This document shows positions 29,742-40,021 of a stretch of DNA of 64,000 nucleotides, piece after piece. Every line of letters starts with the position of its first letter. Position 1 is the stretch's first letter. Position numbers and translations under genes: made by a program. The DNA is from Hermatobates lingyangjiaoensis (Eukaryota; Arthropoda; Insecta; Hemiptera; Hermatobatidae): assembly GCA_026182355.1 (NCBI GenBank), contig JAPFBL010000598.1:1-64000 (forward strand). The letters run 5' to 3'. The notes under the pieces were generated by a model. It worked only from the letters and a program-made list of their open reading frames with translations, was not told where the DNA came from and did no database searches.

Positions 29742-29995
29742 CTGAGGTAAAATGGATAAACAAACAAAAGTCTCCACACAAATGAAGAAGTTTTATTCAA
29801 CGCGTTTCAAACACTTTGTGTTCATCATCAGGAAGATACCAAGAATGTACTGACAGGTCCAGTGAACACAACTCTAGTCAGTACGACATCCTTGGTGTCC
29901 TCCTGATGATAAACACAAAGTGTTCGAAACGCGTTGAATAAAACTTCATTTGTGAAGGAGACTTTTGTTTGTTTATCCATTTTACCTCAGAATGA
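29742..29995. repeat. Family T inverted pair
   Basis: Two copies facing each other with arms of about 110 bp, outer ends TGAGGTAAAATGGATAAAC, spacer near 29850-29880. A second pair is at 58325-58622. Confidence 0.9.
29897..29938 (+). ncRNA. Hammerhead-like ribozyme, family T
   Basis: CUGAUGA, extra U, stem II AACAC/GUGUU with an AAA loop, GAA, stem III AC/GU with a GC loop, triplet GUU. The partner at 29797-29836 (minus) has the same core and GAACAC/GUGUUU. Confidence 0.7.
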
Positions 29996-29999
29996 GTAA

Positions 30000-30848
30000 A
30001 TAGCACACAATTACGGATTGCACAACTAAATTTATAATAAGAATTAATCGAATCTATTTATGAATTGTTATTCTTTTTGATTAAAAAAAATGATTTTCTA
30101 TCCTAAGCTTCTTATATATATCGAATAGATAGTCTATTTCAGCTCCAGGAACTTATGATAGACTGAAAACAAATTTAATCATAGTTGTATTGTGATTGAT
30201 CTATATATAACTGATAGTTTTGGAGCCCATTGTATTAAACATTATTCTTTTTTTTTGTATAGAATTTTTGAAATTGCCAAAAGTTTCGATACCTTTTTAC
30301 ATTATCAGCTGTGCTACAAAACATGTAAATGTTACCACTATTTTCAATAAACCATATATAATCTCTATATAAATTACTATATGCTGACAATGCGTCTTAG
30401 GCCTATGGTAGGCTACATAAAATAACGGATATGTAGGCTTTTTTTGGCTATTCTTTTGTAGATATCATGATGATGATGCAAAAATAGATCTAAGGTTGGA
30501 TCAAGATGTAGAGGATATCTTCGGAAGACTTAGGCCCCAAGAAAACTTACATTTAAATGCGTTGACTGAAGAATAGACGTCCAAGTTTTTGACGAGTTAA
30601 GATGTTAGTTCACTAAGTTAATTTATAAACTTAATTTTATTTTAATGTGTGATTGGTTTCGCTCTCTTAGATAGGAACCGCTTCTCGTCCTGACAATGGC
30701 TGGAGATTCTGACGGTGTATCACTTCGGAGTGAATAGTTCCTGTCTTCTTGATGACGAGGTCCGAAATAAAATATGTATATAAACGGTTTGTTTTGTGAT
30801 AACTTTTTAACTATAGACTAAAATATACTATTTTAAAGTTGTACTTAC
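30000..30848. other. Low-repeat AT-rich DNA, probable intron
   Basis: Follows the donor site of the Kazal exon on the minus strand. One weak hammerhead-like string occurs near 30750 (TTGATGACGAGGTCCGAAAT). No further exon was found. Confidence 0.5.
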
Positions 30849-31052
30849 GACATTGCCCTGGATGTTGAACTCTGATGTGTACACTGCTGTTGCATGCATC
30901 GCGTCTCAGGTGACAAAGGTTGATGTAGGTCTTGCTGTTTGTACCGCAAACAGGTGCATCTGTGTCAGGGCAGTTTGACCTGCAGGTACACATCCAGCTA
31001 CCTGACTTATACACGCATTCCCCACCTGGAGGGCATCCTTCTGGTTCACAAC
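30849..31052 (-). CDS. Single exon: follistatin-like plus Kazal domain of a secreted protein
   Basis: On the minus strand the exon is bounded by a T-rich tract and CAG (31055-31053) and by a GTAAGT donor (30848-30843). It is 204 bp, begins with the last two bases and ends with the first base of split codons, so both introns are phase 1. The product reads CEPEGCPPGGECVYKSG, then a short EGF-like CTC piece, then CPDTDAPVCGTNSKTYINLC...LRRDAC...HPGQC, a canonical Kazal Cys pattern (PVCG..KTY.N.C.L...C). Such follistatin/Kazal modules bind proteases or growth factors and occur in agrin-, follistatin- and SPARC-like proteins; which gene this is cannot be told from one exon. A clean reading frame and good splice signals suggest it is live. 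Confidence 0.88.
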
Positions 31053-31099
31053 CTGAAAAAAAAAATATTGTTTTGATTTTATATTACATATTATTAAAT

Positions 31100-31350
31100 G
31101 CAATATTAGATTTTGCTTATTAATATATAATCAATGATCGAACCACAATAAAAATATGGGAAAACAAGACTATTATCTTTCAACCGTAACAAGCGGTCTT
31201 CGTCAGAGTCAAAAACCCAACTCAGTTTGGTTGAGTTGTGTTTTTGACTCTGACGAAGACCGCCTGTTACGGTTGAAACCTCTTACCATCTTAGTCTGGT
31301 TTTCCCATTTTCTTATTGTAGTTTGACCATTGATTGTTATTTGATGTGTT
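31100..31350. repeat. Family A snap-back palindrome in the presumed upstream intron
   Basis: Complete A ribozymes in both arms (CTGACGAAGACCG). It lies about 60 bp 5' of the exon acceptor on the gene strand. Confidence 0.85.
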
Positions 31351-32520
31351 AATGTAAAATATTTTTATTGATAATATATAATATACTAATTATAATATGC
31401 ATGTTAGGATAGCTGTCATCTCTACAAGATAGTTCACAACTGCTAGCTGTCAACTATGCGAGGAAATTAGCGACTGCTAGGTGCCATACAGTAATATTTA
31501 AAAAAGAGGTAAAAATATGGGTTTAAAAAAGAGGGTCCAAACAATAAATATTTTTTATATAATTATATAAGAAAATAAAATGTATGTACCCCACCCCTAT
31601 GGTGGGGGGTGGGGGGTTTAAAAGTGTGTCCATGGGGGATGAGTGGGAGTGGGGTTTGCTTTCCTCAACCACTAACGCCCTACGGCACAATTATCTAAAA
31701 ACCAGTTAACGAATGTCCAATTTCGAAGAAGATTTGTTACTTTTTTAGATGCCCTGGAAGTTAATAGTAGAAGACTTACACACATTTTTGTCTGATCACC
31801 AAGTCACGTAACTCTGTAACAATAACAATGACATCCAAATATACTAGTGAGATTCTGTTATCTGTTATTGCGTGTTTTTTTCTTGAATGTAATCCATTTT
31901 GGACCAAAACTCCTTTCATTTAATTAAATTTGCATAGATACAAAATATTACTATACTATAACGTGCAATCGTGTCATTTATACTTAGTCAGTATAATACT
32001 TATACTAAATACAAAGGTATTTATTAAATAATTAAATTAGTATTAAATAATTCTTAATATATATTAAAATAAATAATAAGTATTAAATAATCCAACATCA
32101 ATGGAATTGTTGTAATTTGGATGTTTTCGAGACGAATAAACTAATGTTACTTTTTCATTAAAACTATACAGTTGGTTAATCGTTCATTCACTCATTTCTA
32201 ATAAAGACATTCACTTTACACTGACAAGCAGACCTAAGTGCAAACATAAAATTTACACATATATATATATATTATATATATAAAACATGCCTTCATTACT
32301 TTTTAATTAGAATTAAAATTACTTCGTACACAAGAATGGAACTAAAATGTTAATTTTTTTCAGTGTTATTTCGCTTCAATATATTCAAGAATGGTATACT
32401 GTATATATGAAAAAATAAAATTTTCTGCGTGTAATCCTTTTGTTTTATTTAGTTTGTTTATATACTAAACCTTATTAAACTATAACTGTGAATCGTTTCA
32501 TTTTAATTAGTTTTACTATA
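31351..32520. other. Mostly AT-rich DNA with a G/C homopolymer patch
   Basis: 31395-31490 shares AGCTGTCA/CTAGCTGTCAACT words with the family A upstream segment. 31590-31655 is a CCCCACCCC/GGGGGTGGGGGG patch. The rest has no pattern. Confidence 0.5.
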
Positions 32521-32522
32521 TA

Positions 32523-32771
32523 TATTGAGTTAGCTTCAGCTACTCAAAGGGACTACTTCTACCCGATGACAACGACTTTCGAAATATCGTTGTTGAGTCT
32601 TTTGTCTGGGTCTTTTATTTGTTTTTGTTTTTCCTGTGTGAACTATATATATATAGTGTTGACTGTCCTCCCTCTGTCAATTCACTTCTTCTCCTGAGGA
32701 CAACCGCCATTACGGTCGAAATATTGAAAAGTGAGTCTTTGTTGTGTTTCTGTTATGTGTCACTGCTTATT

Positions 32772-32780
<9 letters not shown>
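32523..32780 (+). mobile_element. Family H unit followed by family F unit
   Basis: H: core CCGATGACAACGACTTTCGAAATATCG. F begins at GTTGACTGTCCTCCCTC and ends at (TA)n 32781. The two are joined at a TATATATATA linker. Confidence 0.75.
32681..32734 (+). ncRNA. Hammerhead-like ribozyme, family F
   Basis: CUGAGGA, extra C, stem II ACCG/CGGU, GAA, AUAUU, outer stem I TCACTT/AAGTGA. Intact core. The minus-strand copy at 44160-44213 has GACCG/CGGUC. Confidence 0.7.
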
Positions 32781-32812
<32 letters not shown>

Positions 32813-32813
<1 letters not shown>

Positions 32814-32995
32814 ATTAATTTACCACAATGAAAAACAATTTTTTGAAACAATGCTTTAAGGCCATTCGTTAAAACATCGTCAGAGAGTGAGTGAATTAAA
32901 AAAAACAATAAATACTCTCTGACGATGTGTTAACGAAAGGCCTTAGAGCATTGTTTCAAAAAATTGTTTTTCATTGTGGTAAATTAATCCATCTA
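32813..32995. repeat. Family U snap-back palindrome
   Basis: Arms of about 80 bp from TGGATTAATTTACCACAATG; spacer GAGTGAATTAAAAAAAACAAT. Confidence 0.9.
32915..32948 (+). ncRNA. Hammerhead-like ribozyme, family U
   Basis: Stem I CUCU/AGAG, CUGACGA, extra U, short stem II GU(G)/(A)AC, GAA, stem III AG/CU with a GC loop, triplet CUU. Stem II is weak. The mirror copy at 32853-32887 has GUUUUAAC and GAAUGGCCUUAAAG. Confidence 0.65.
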
Positions 32996-33034
32996 TTATA
33001 TCAAGTGTTATTTTGATTATTATTCTTATATTAT

Positions 33035-33042
33035 ATATATAT

Positions 33043-33078
<36 letters not shown>
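33035..33078. repeat. (TA)n tract
   Basis: Interrupted TA repeat before a collapsed family F hairpin at 33078-33112. Confidence 0.9.
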
Positions 33079-33117
33079 ACCTGAGGCGGTTGTCCTCAGG
33101 AGAAGAAGTGATATATA

Positions 33118-33292
33118 TATATAAGTAAAGGTACGAATCCGAGCTTCTTTTATAAAACTTGATTGCACGTACCTTTTTTTCATGGAGTTTTTCGAATCTC
33201 CTAGCTAATTTTCTTTCTTCAGTGTTGATTTCGTGTAGAAATTGAGAAAAGCTGTTATTAGACATCGCTATTTTATCATATGTTGCATTCAT
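33118..33292 (-). pseudogene. PLE ORF start fragment, type 2
   Basis: Minus strand: MSNNSFSQFLHEI, then ERKLARRFEKLHEKKVRAIK, then FYKRS, then TA repeats. Same organisation as 53348-53478 (MSNRSFAEII...LARKYAVLLKRKVC). Confidence 0.7.
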
Positions 33293-33559
33293 ACTAAATA
33301 TAACAACTAATTTATATTAACCATCTTCAAAATGTTTTGATAATGATACGTTTAGTCTAAATTTTAGATAACAATATCAAAACACTCTGAAAGATGGTTG
33401 AAGACAACTGAAAGAAGTTAATAATTTTGTTTAATTTAATTTAGCTGTTTTATTTAGTATCAGTGCAACATATAATAAAGTAGTGATTCAAAGCATAGCT
33501 TTTATCAAATTATACTCGAACTCGTGAAGAAATAATTAATGTTTGTTGTTATTTTGCAG

Positions 33560-33835
33560 TTGGTTGTTTATCGCACAGTCATTGCATGCTGGTTGGCGGA
33601 GCCTGTAAGTCCTTAGCACTTATTTCTCGAGCTCACTGTTGACTGAACAGTGGAGTTCAGTTTTCCTCGAACAGTGGACGCATTTACGTCCTCGTTCCTT
33701 CATTCTTTCTGCTTTTATTTTCTTTCTTTCTACTCTCCTGAAGACGGCAAGACGTCGAAATTATCGAGATTCGTGAGTATTCGTCCTTTTTCTTGCGTTC
33801 TCTAGCTGTAAGTTTATTTATATATATATATATAT
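33560..33835 (+). mobile_element. Family I PLE 3' unit
   Basis: Long copy with upstream sequence; hammerhead at 33732-33770 (CUGAAGA, C, GGC AAGAC GUC, GAAAUUAUC). Ends at (TA)n then (GA)n near 33836-33860. Confidence 0.75.
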
Positions 33836-33839
33836 AGAG

Positions 33840-33985
33840 AGAGAGAGTGAGAGAGAGAGATATCAGCTCAAAAACGAAGAAAAGCAACGCACAGAGAAAG
33901 ACAGACCTGTGGGGTTTCCTGCCGTTGTGTTGCCGGTGTGCTTGGTAGACCATTCTATTTTCTTTTGAAGACGGATATATATATA
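33840..33985 (-). mobile_element. Family R unit
   Basis: Minus strand CATTCTATTTTC region and family R tail. Truncated at the ribozyme (CTTTTGAAGACGGATATA). Confidence 0.6.
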
Positions 33986-33999
33986 TATATATATATATA

Positions 34000-34640
34000 A
34001 GAATGAGACTACAGTATAACCTCGAATCGTTTCATGTTGTTTCGTTTGTGTATATACAAAATTGGAATATTCTATATCGTGGAGTTGTTTCTCCTTGATT
34101 TTGTTTGTAAATATGCAAAAATCAAATACCCTTTTACAGTTAGTTTTTTTTTCAGTCCTTTCGAAATTTCGTTTCATTTTATTTAATTATACAATACAAG
34201 AATAAATATGCATGAATTTCATAGAATTACTTAAATAATTCCTTCTTGTTTCTTAATTTGTCGACTGTTTTGTTTTATTGTTCTTCGTGGTTTAGATTTC
34301 ATTGAATAATGTGTTTAATTATGATTTTTTCTCGATATACAAGAATACAATATACTATAAAGTAGAATTAGTTTAATTATATATCGTTTGTATTATTTAT
34401 TATATAGAAGAATGGTATATATTATAACATGACAGTAAAGCTATAATAAAAATGAGGAAACGCATGTTATATGGAGGTCTCTCGTTATATATCATCATAA
34501 AGTTGGATCAAGTAGAAATTGAAAAAAAAATGAATTTTTAAAACAAGAAATTGGTTAGAAAAACAAAATTTGGGATTCCTATAAAAAAATATTTCCATAT
34601 TTGTGTTTGGTGTTACACAAGTAAACTTTTGCTACAAGCG
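34000..34640. other. AT-rich DNA, nothing recognised
   Basis: Contains repeated ATACAAGAATG/ATGGTATAT words but no clear unit. Confidence 0.5.
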
Positions 34641-35163
34641 AAATAAATTGTAAGGTATTGCATTCGTATTATGTGATATTTACTCATTGTAGGGTAAAAG
34701 CTAATGAAATGGTCTCCACATATGATAATATAATGGTATAAACAACGCGTCTCGAACCCGTTGTGTTTCTTCTTTACGTAATAACTAAGGGGTGAGTTTC
34801 CGTGGTACAACTGACAGGGAATAGGATGGACGTGGGTGAGGGTATGGGGTGGTACATCTGGTTCATATTAGAAGGCAGGTACTTTTCATTCTTAATTTTT
34901 TTTTCCTAAATGTTTGACTGTGAGCAGCATTTAGTTTTGCTCTAAGACTAAGTGTAGGAAACATTTTGAAAATATAACACAGAGAGCTAAATCGGAACAT
35001 TAACTTAACAAATATATGAATACGGAGGAAACAATTTTTTTTTCTCTTTTCTTAAAATACGTTTTTTGATATATTGATTTAAGAAAGAAAAAAAAGTTTA
35101 ATTTTCACCGTACTCCTGTATTTGTTTGTATTTCGTTATAGTTTTCCGTGTTATATTTTGTTG

Positions 35164-35489
35164 AAGGGGTCAGGTTAGCTCAGTGGTTACGTGCTCGTCT
35201 CTGAACTGATGGGACCGGGGTTCGATCCCCACCTGGCCCTCGAATTTATTCACGCAGGACGTGATTAAATCTGACTACGTCGTCCCTCGGAGAAGGACGT
35301 TAAACCATTGGTCCCGAGCCTGTACGATGTCAGGTACTGGTTAAAGATCCCTACTCTAAATACATTTGAGTTAGGCAAAATTTAGGACTCCCACTGTAGA
35401 ATCAATCTTCATTGTGTGGTATCACAAAGGGCCAATGCTTGGTCTATGTGTGTTCCTTTGTGGGACTACCACTGCAACCTAACCTAACC
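35164..35489 (+). mobile_element. Complete tRNA-derived SINE
   Basis: tRNA-like head (35169-35237), a central domain with CCTCGGAGAAGGACGTTAAA and TTGGTCCCGAGCCTGTACGAT, and a 3' tail ending AACCTAACCTAACCT. Flanking TATATTTTGNTG at 35152-35163 and 35490-35501 forms a 12-bp target duplication with one mismatch. About 325 bp. Fragments elsewhere: 6499-6606 and 10965-11080. Confidence 0.9.
35169..35237 (+). promoter_or_regulatory. Internal pol III promoter (A and B boxes) of the SINE
   Basis: A box TAGCTCAGTGG and B box GGTTCGATCCC are both near consensus. A 7-bp acceptor-like pairing (GTCAGGT/ACCTGGC) and a T stem (GGGG/CCCC) survive, but the anticodon arm is degenerate, so it is a SINE head rather than a working tRNA gene. 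Confidence 0.85.
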
Positions 35490-35944
35490 TATATTTTGAT
35501 GTTTCCTACACTTCGTCCTAGAGCAAATATAAAAGCTGAGCCTAACCTTTAGGAAAAATAAACCATTGAAATGTACCTGCCTTCTAATATGAAACAGATG
35601 TACCCCATACCCTCACCCACGTACATCATCTTCCCTGTCAGTTGTACCGCAGACAATCACTCTTAGGTTCCTAATCTCTTCGATATTTTATTTTTATTTT
35701 ATACTATATTTACTGGACATTCTTAGGTTCGTAATCTCTTCGTTATTTTATTTTTATTTTATACAATATTTACTGTATATTATAGATACCGCTCTGGTGT
35801 TATTGTATTTTTTAGTTAATCCCTGAGGAAAAACACTACATGTTCGAAATGCCTTGTTTATACCATTAATTTTTATATGTGCAGACCATTTCATTAACGT
35901 TTTACCCTATAATAAGTGAAAATAAATTACATTATTGTATTTGA

Positions 35945-36680
35945 AATTAACAAATATATTTAAAGCTTGTATATTTCACAAAATATTTAGAATACGATGT
36001 ATTTTTTTACGATACTTTATGCATTTCTATGAAAGCATTAGTATATTACGTTACTAATAATTATGACGTGGGAAGAGGAATGCAGTTGGGTTTTTCAGTT
36101 AGGATTTTTAATCTGACGAAGACCTCTTGTTACCGTTGTAAGATCATTAGGCTTTTTTTCGCCATTCGATATTGTGGGTTTGATCAAAGAATAAACTCTT
36201 AATATAGAAAAACTGATTTCTATGAGTGTGTATTCGGTATTCGTTCTATTTTTTTCGTAATTTCTCGTAACTTTCCTACCGGTCAAATGGGTAAGTGGGT
36301 AAATGAACCCCCCATGTATTTCTTGGCATTTTAGTAACATCATTAAACTGTAATAAACGGTTTGATCAGTATCAAAATCCCAACTGTTTATTTTAACTCT
36401 GACGATAAGGTCTTACCTGACGAATGCGTAAAGCGATTAATTTAGACGATAAAGAGGTTATTAAAGCATATAAAATCATGACTCAGCACATTTCATCTGA
36501 CTGAATCCTATTTCTTCTTACTCGTCTTGTTTCTTTCTGACGATAAACTGCAATTAGAATTTTTCATGGTAGTTATGGTTTCCGTTCTATTTGTCTTACC
36601 CTTTTCTATTAGTCATTCTTAGAATATATATAGCTCGAATTTTAAAAATACTTACGTTGATATTACTTCACTGAGTATAA
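35945..36680 (+). other. AT-rich DNA with a diverged family A piece
   Basis: 36078-36190 keeps CAGTTGGGTTTTT, CTGACGAAGACC and GATCATTAGGCTTTTTTTCGCCATT. The rest shows no pattern. Confidence 0.5.
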
Positions 36681-36688
36681 TACATATA

Positions 36689-37206
36689 CAGTCGATTCCG
36701 GTTAATTGGGACACATCGGGACCGAGGCGTTTTGTTCCAATTAAGCGGCTGTCCCAATTATACAAATTTCATTTTTTTTTGGAAATTCATTTGATTGGTT
36801 TTAGGAACAATGCCATTAAGAATTGAAAAGGGGGTGGGGGGGGGGGGGGGTTGTTTTACCGCTGCACTGGCTCGGATGGAAAAGATAGCAAATGTGAACA
36901 TCAGGCAGCTGCGGATTTTTAAAACACGGATATCGGGTTCAGAAAGAAACCGCCTTTCTGGCTTTCCCGGGATTTAGAAGGGGGTGGTGTTTGTTATGCC
37001 GCTGCACCGGCTCGGTTAAACCGGATCTCAGTTAAAACATACTCGGTTAATCAGGACTCTACTGTACTAAAATATTAAATTTACTGTCCCAATTAAACAT
37101 ACAAAATTACAATTGTAGTTCATAGTTTGGTTTCCGTTCTTTGAGATTTGTCCCAAATAAGCGGCTGTCCCAATTAAGCAGTGTCCCAATTAATCGGAAT
37201 CCACTC
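36689..37206. mobile_element. Pogo/Tigger-like MITE (518 bp)
   Basis: Termini CAGTCGATTCCGGTTAATTG and, inverted, GAGTGGATTCCGATTAATTG are flanked by TA on each side. The subterminal GCGGCTGTCCCAATTA repeats in inverse orientation. A second TIR-like CGGTTAATCAGGACTCTACTGTA at 37030-37065 suggests a nested relic. A G-run lies at 36838-36850. No transposase. Confidence 0.8.
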
Positions 37207-37718
37207 TATACACTGTGTGATATGTTTTTTTTTAGGACTTGGTTTTAGTTACAAACTTATATGTTTCAGACTCTGAGATGAGATATTAGACGAAAATAAA
37301 CGCAGTCAGATTTGCATTTGGAGTGGGGGACATATATATGTTGAATGTAAGTGTAAAGGGATGACACATCACATTCTATGTGATGCAAAAAGAAAGTGAA
37401 CTAGGTTTTCTGAGAGGTGTACATTTTTTTAAGGATCTAAAAGAATTTAAAAGTTTTTTTTTACAAAAATGCGAATCAAATAGCTGTAGGAAGTAGTCCA
37501 TAAACACACATAATCTATCAGTCTAAGGGTCATCATTATAATTGGAGACTTATGGGCCGGCAAAAGGAAGCAGTCACGCATGTTGAAAAGTTTGTGAATT
37601 TTTTTGAAAAAGATATAATGATATGTCATTGAGAATGTACAGGAGGAATATGTGCCCGTCATTGTTTCCACGAGAAAGTCCCTCATCCTGATGATCGCAC
37701 CTAAGAAAGATGAAGATC
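37207..37718. other. No recognised gene
   Basis: A 79-codon minus-strand frame (37686-37447) resembles nothing I know. The sequence CATCCTGATGATCGCACC near 37685 is not followed by a GAAA within hammerhead distance. Confidence 0.4.
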
Positions 37719-37793
37719 GATTAGCCGAATACTGTGCAGGTAGTATCAGAGGATTGTAAGTTTTTTATCTACATTCCCTAGTTATATTATATA
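37719..37793 (+). repeat. 75-bp direct repeat, left copy
   Basis: GATTAGCCGAATACTGTGCA to AGTTATATTATATA; the right copy at 38470-38544 differs at three positions. The pair brackets the hAT-like element. Confidence 0.9.
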
Positions 37794-38469
37794 GGCGGTT
37801 CCCAACCTTTCAAATATAGTGACCCATTTTAGAACAAGCAATCAGGAAGCGTCCCCAATCGTTAAAATATCTTTTATACATTTATTTTTTCTATAAGAAA
37901 CTGGCATATATTGCAATTTATTAGTGAAGTAACTGTATATTCCTTAAAATATAAGATTAATATAGAATTTATTCAAAGCTCCTACAAAACATTAATTAAT
38001 TGCAAATCAATTTCAAAGTATTCAAACAAACAAATTTCATACCGTTATGTAACTTTACTAAAGTATGTTTATGAACTGACCTTAATGAGACGGCTGGTAT
38101 TGTAGCTTTTTAGCTAGCAATTCTACCCTGGGCTCCGTTGTCGATATGGCACACCTCAAGTCGTGTTCCACATCTAATTTATTTCGGTACTTGTTTTTAA
38201 GGATGAGTAGTTGGGAGAAGGTTGTTTCACATAAGTAAGTTGTTGGGAAGGGCAATAAATTCCTTTTTGCGATTTCTGATATTACTACTGATATTACTGA
38301 ATTAATATAATTGTCTTAATTTTATTTTATAATGTTATTTATTTAACTGTCTTCTGTTTTTACCCTGTTTTATATAGTATTCACGTTCGGGTCAAAATCA
38401 ATTGGCGACCCCATGGCATTGGTGTCACGACCCCGTTTGGGGTCGCGACCCACAGGTTGGGAACCACTG
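37794..38469. mobile_element. hAT-like non-autonomous element
   Basis: Ends GGCGGTTCCCAACCTTT and AGGTTGGGAACCACTG are inverted, with subterminal GACCC and GGGTCGCGACCC boxes typical of hAT MITEs. No transposase. The expected 8-bp duplication is absent; a 75-bp duplication surrounds it instead. Confidence 0.75.
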
Positions 38470-38544
38470 GATTAGCCGAATACTGTGCAGGTAGTATCAG
38501 AGGATTGTAAGTTTCTCATCTACATTGCCTAGTTATATTATATA
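38470..38544 (+). repeat. 75-bp direct repeat, right copy
   Basis: See the left copy at 37719. It starts directly at the outer edge of the hAT terminus. Confidence 0.9.
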
Positions 38545-39096
38545 ATAAATATTAGCTAAATAATATTTAAAATGAATCAAAATTATAATAGAAATCATAT
38601 CATTTTTGCTATGGTACGTAAAATTTGTTTTTATAGAAATTGATCGCTATTAACCCGTGTACTACAATTGTCATGAGAAAAAACATTAAAAAATATTTTA
38701 TTTATCTCTATTGACGTTAATTTTTTAAAACTTTTAACTCTATTTGAAATTTTTCATTTAATATAATCTATTATCAAATTTTGCTACAATTTGAGTTGTG
38801 TCGTATAAATATAAAAGTATTTAAAAAAAAAAAAAAGCAATCTATGCAACATGGAATATGTAAATTTCTGAAACTTCTGAAATCAGTTTTATAAAATGAA
38901 AAATTATGAGTAAAAATAAAATATGAAATGTTATAATAATTCCAAGTACTTTTTAATATTACTTTATTGACAGTATATTTGTGAAATAAAATATGTTGTG
39001 GTGACAACACTGAGTGACTGAGATAACACTGATGATAACAGATGATGGAGATTAAAAAAGGTTCTAAATAGTTTTGTATCAGTTGCCTATTTTGTA
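38545..39096. other. AT-rich DNA, nothing recognised
   Basis: Poly-A near 38820. No terminal inverted repeat for the adjacent transposase was found by eye. Confidence 0.5.
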
Positions 39097-40021
39097 TTAG
39101 TGGCCTAAATAATTTTGAAAAGTCCCTCTAGCCCTGTAAAACCCCGGAATGGAATATTTAACGTGTCGCCACATACCCTCTATTGTGTTGGTGTGTGTGT
39201 TTGTATTCGGGTCAACAAAGTGTAGGGAATGATTAACAGTCAAGTAAGTGTATCTCTCTTCACCGAGCCGGTCATATGCTCGCCAGCAGTCTGTGTAAAT
39301 TGTCGTCCCAGGAAGGACCCATTGTCTTATACAGTTAGTCAATGTTTCTGCTGTCCTGTCGTGTACCGCGACCAAAAACATCTTCCCACTTTCCCTCTCC
39401 AGCCCCCCTAAAACCCACTGCCCCTCTACGAAGTGTCCGCTATTATATTTGCGCTTTCCAAATTTACTTTCGTCTATTTCGACAATCATTCCAGGGCCGC
39501 CAATGGACTCTGAATGATTCTCCAAATAGTCGACCATTGTTTCTCGAACAAACTGGGTCCAATCAGTCACAGTGCTGGCACTAACACAAAGTTCAGTCTT
39601 AATGTAGTCACGTGGTAGTTTCAGGACTATCAGTCGAGTCAGTTTCAAGTATAGTGTGAAGTCGTAAGCGGGAGCTAGTGAACCAACTCCCATGTCTGAT
39701 TGATTTGGAAGCGTAGCACTTCCGACCGTCAGACTGTCTCGTGTCACACCTCCAAATCAACCCGTCCCTGTTAGGTTTTTTGGTAATCAAAGTCATGCCC
39801 CTACCACAATTAACGCATGTCACACAATCTTTTAATAAGCCCATGTGCATCAGAAAAGTAATTAAGACTTTCGGATCTACAGATATCCTCCGAATTACTG
39901 TTCCGATGCACAATCTGTTATGCATTCTACGACTATCCATCCAAAAAACATCACCTTCCTGGAGATCTGGCCGGCGGAGGAAGTCCTCGTAGAGGAAAAC
40001 GAACTGATCAAACGTTGCCAT
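39097..40021 (-). pseudogene. Merlin/ISXO2-type DDE transposase, one frameshift
   Basis: Minus strand from ATG 40021: an N-terminal region, then a zinc-knuckle-like CVTCVNCG...WRC...KCY (about residues 67-105) and SIRHGSWFTSSRL. A one-base shift near 39650 moves the frame to KLTRLIVLKLPRDYIKTEL, then VEIDESKFGKRKYNSG (first catalytic Asp), GQWVLGGLER, TIYTDCWRAYDRL (second Asp), and HTNTIEGMWRHVK (Asn/Glu region), ending at 39097. This order is that of ISXO2/IS1016-like transposases, called Merlin in animals, which cut and paste DNA elements. Combined length (about 300 residues) is close to full. The single frameshift suggests recent decay, and a sequencing error cannot be excluded. Base composition is richer in GC than the neighbourhood. 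Confidence 0.9.

Larger units (their letters stand above)
34641..35940. repeat. Inverted PLE-like pair with a SINE in the spacer
   Basis: Left arm: TTACTCATTGTAGGGTAAAAG, TGGTATAAACAACGCGTCTCG, CATACCCTCACCCACG in reverse. Right arm: the complementary blocks, GTACCTGCCTTCTAATATGAA to TTTTACCCTATAATAAGTG. A degenerate hammerhead (CCTGAGGAAAAACACTACATGTTCGAAATGCC) lies at 35824-35855. The arms are diverged. Confidence 0.75.

Noticed and set aside
30740..30775. Hammerhead near the Kazal exon (TTGATGACGAGGTCCGAAAT)
   Set aside because: C3 is not preserved, stem II is only two or three pairs, and no stem I pairing or family members were found.
35169..35237. A functional tRNA gene
   Set aside because: A and B boxes are good, but the anticodon arm is degenerate and the sequence continues into a SINE body with a target duplication.
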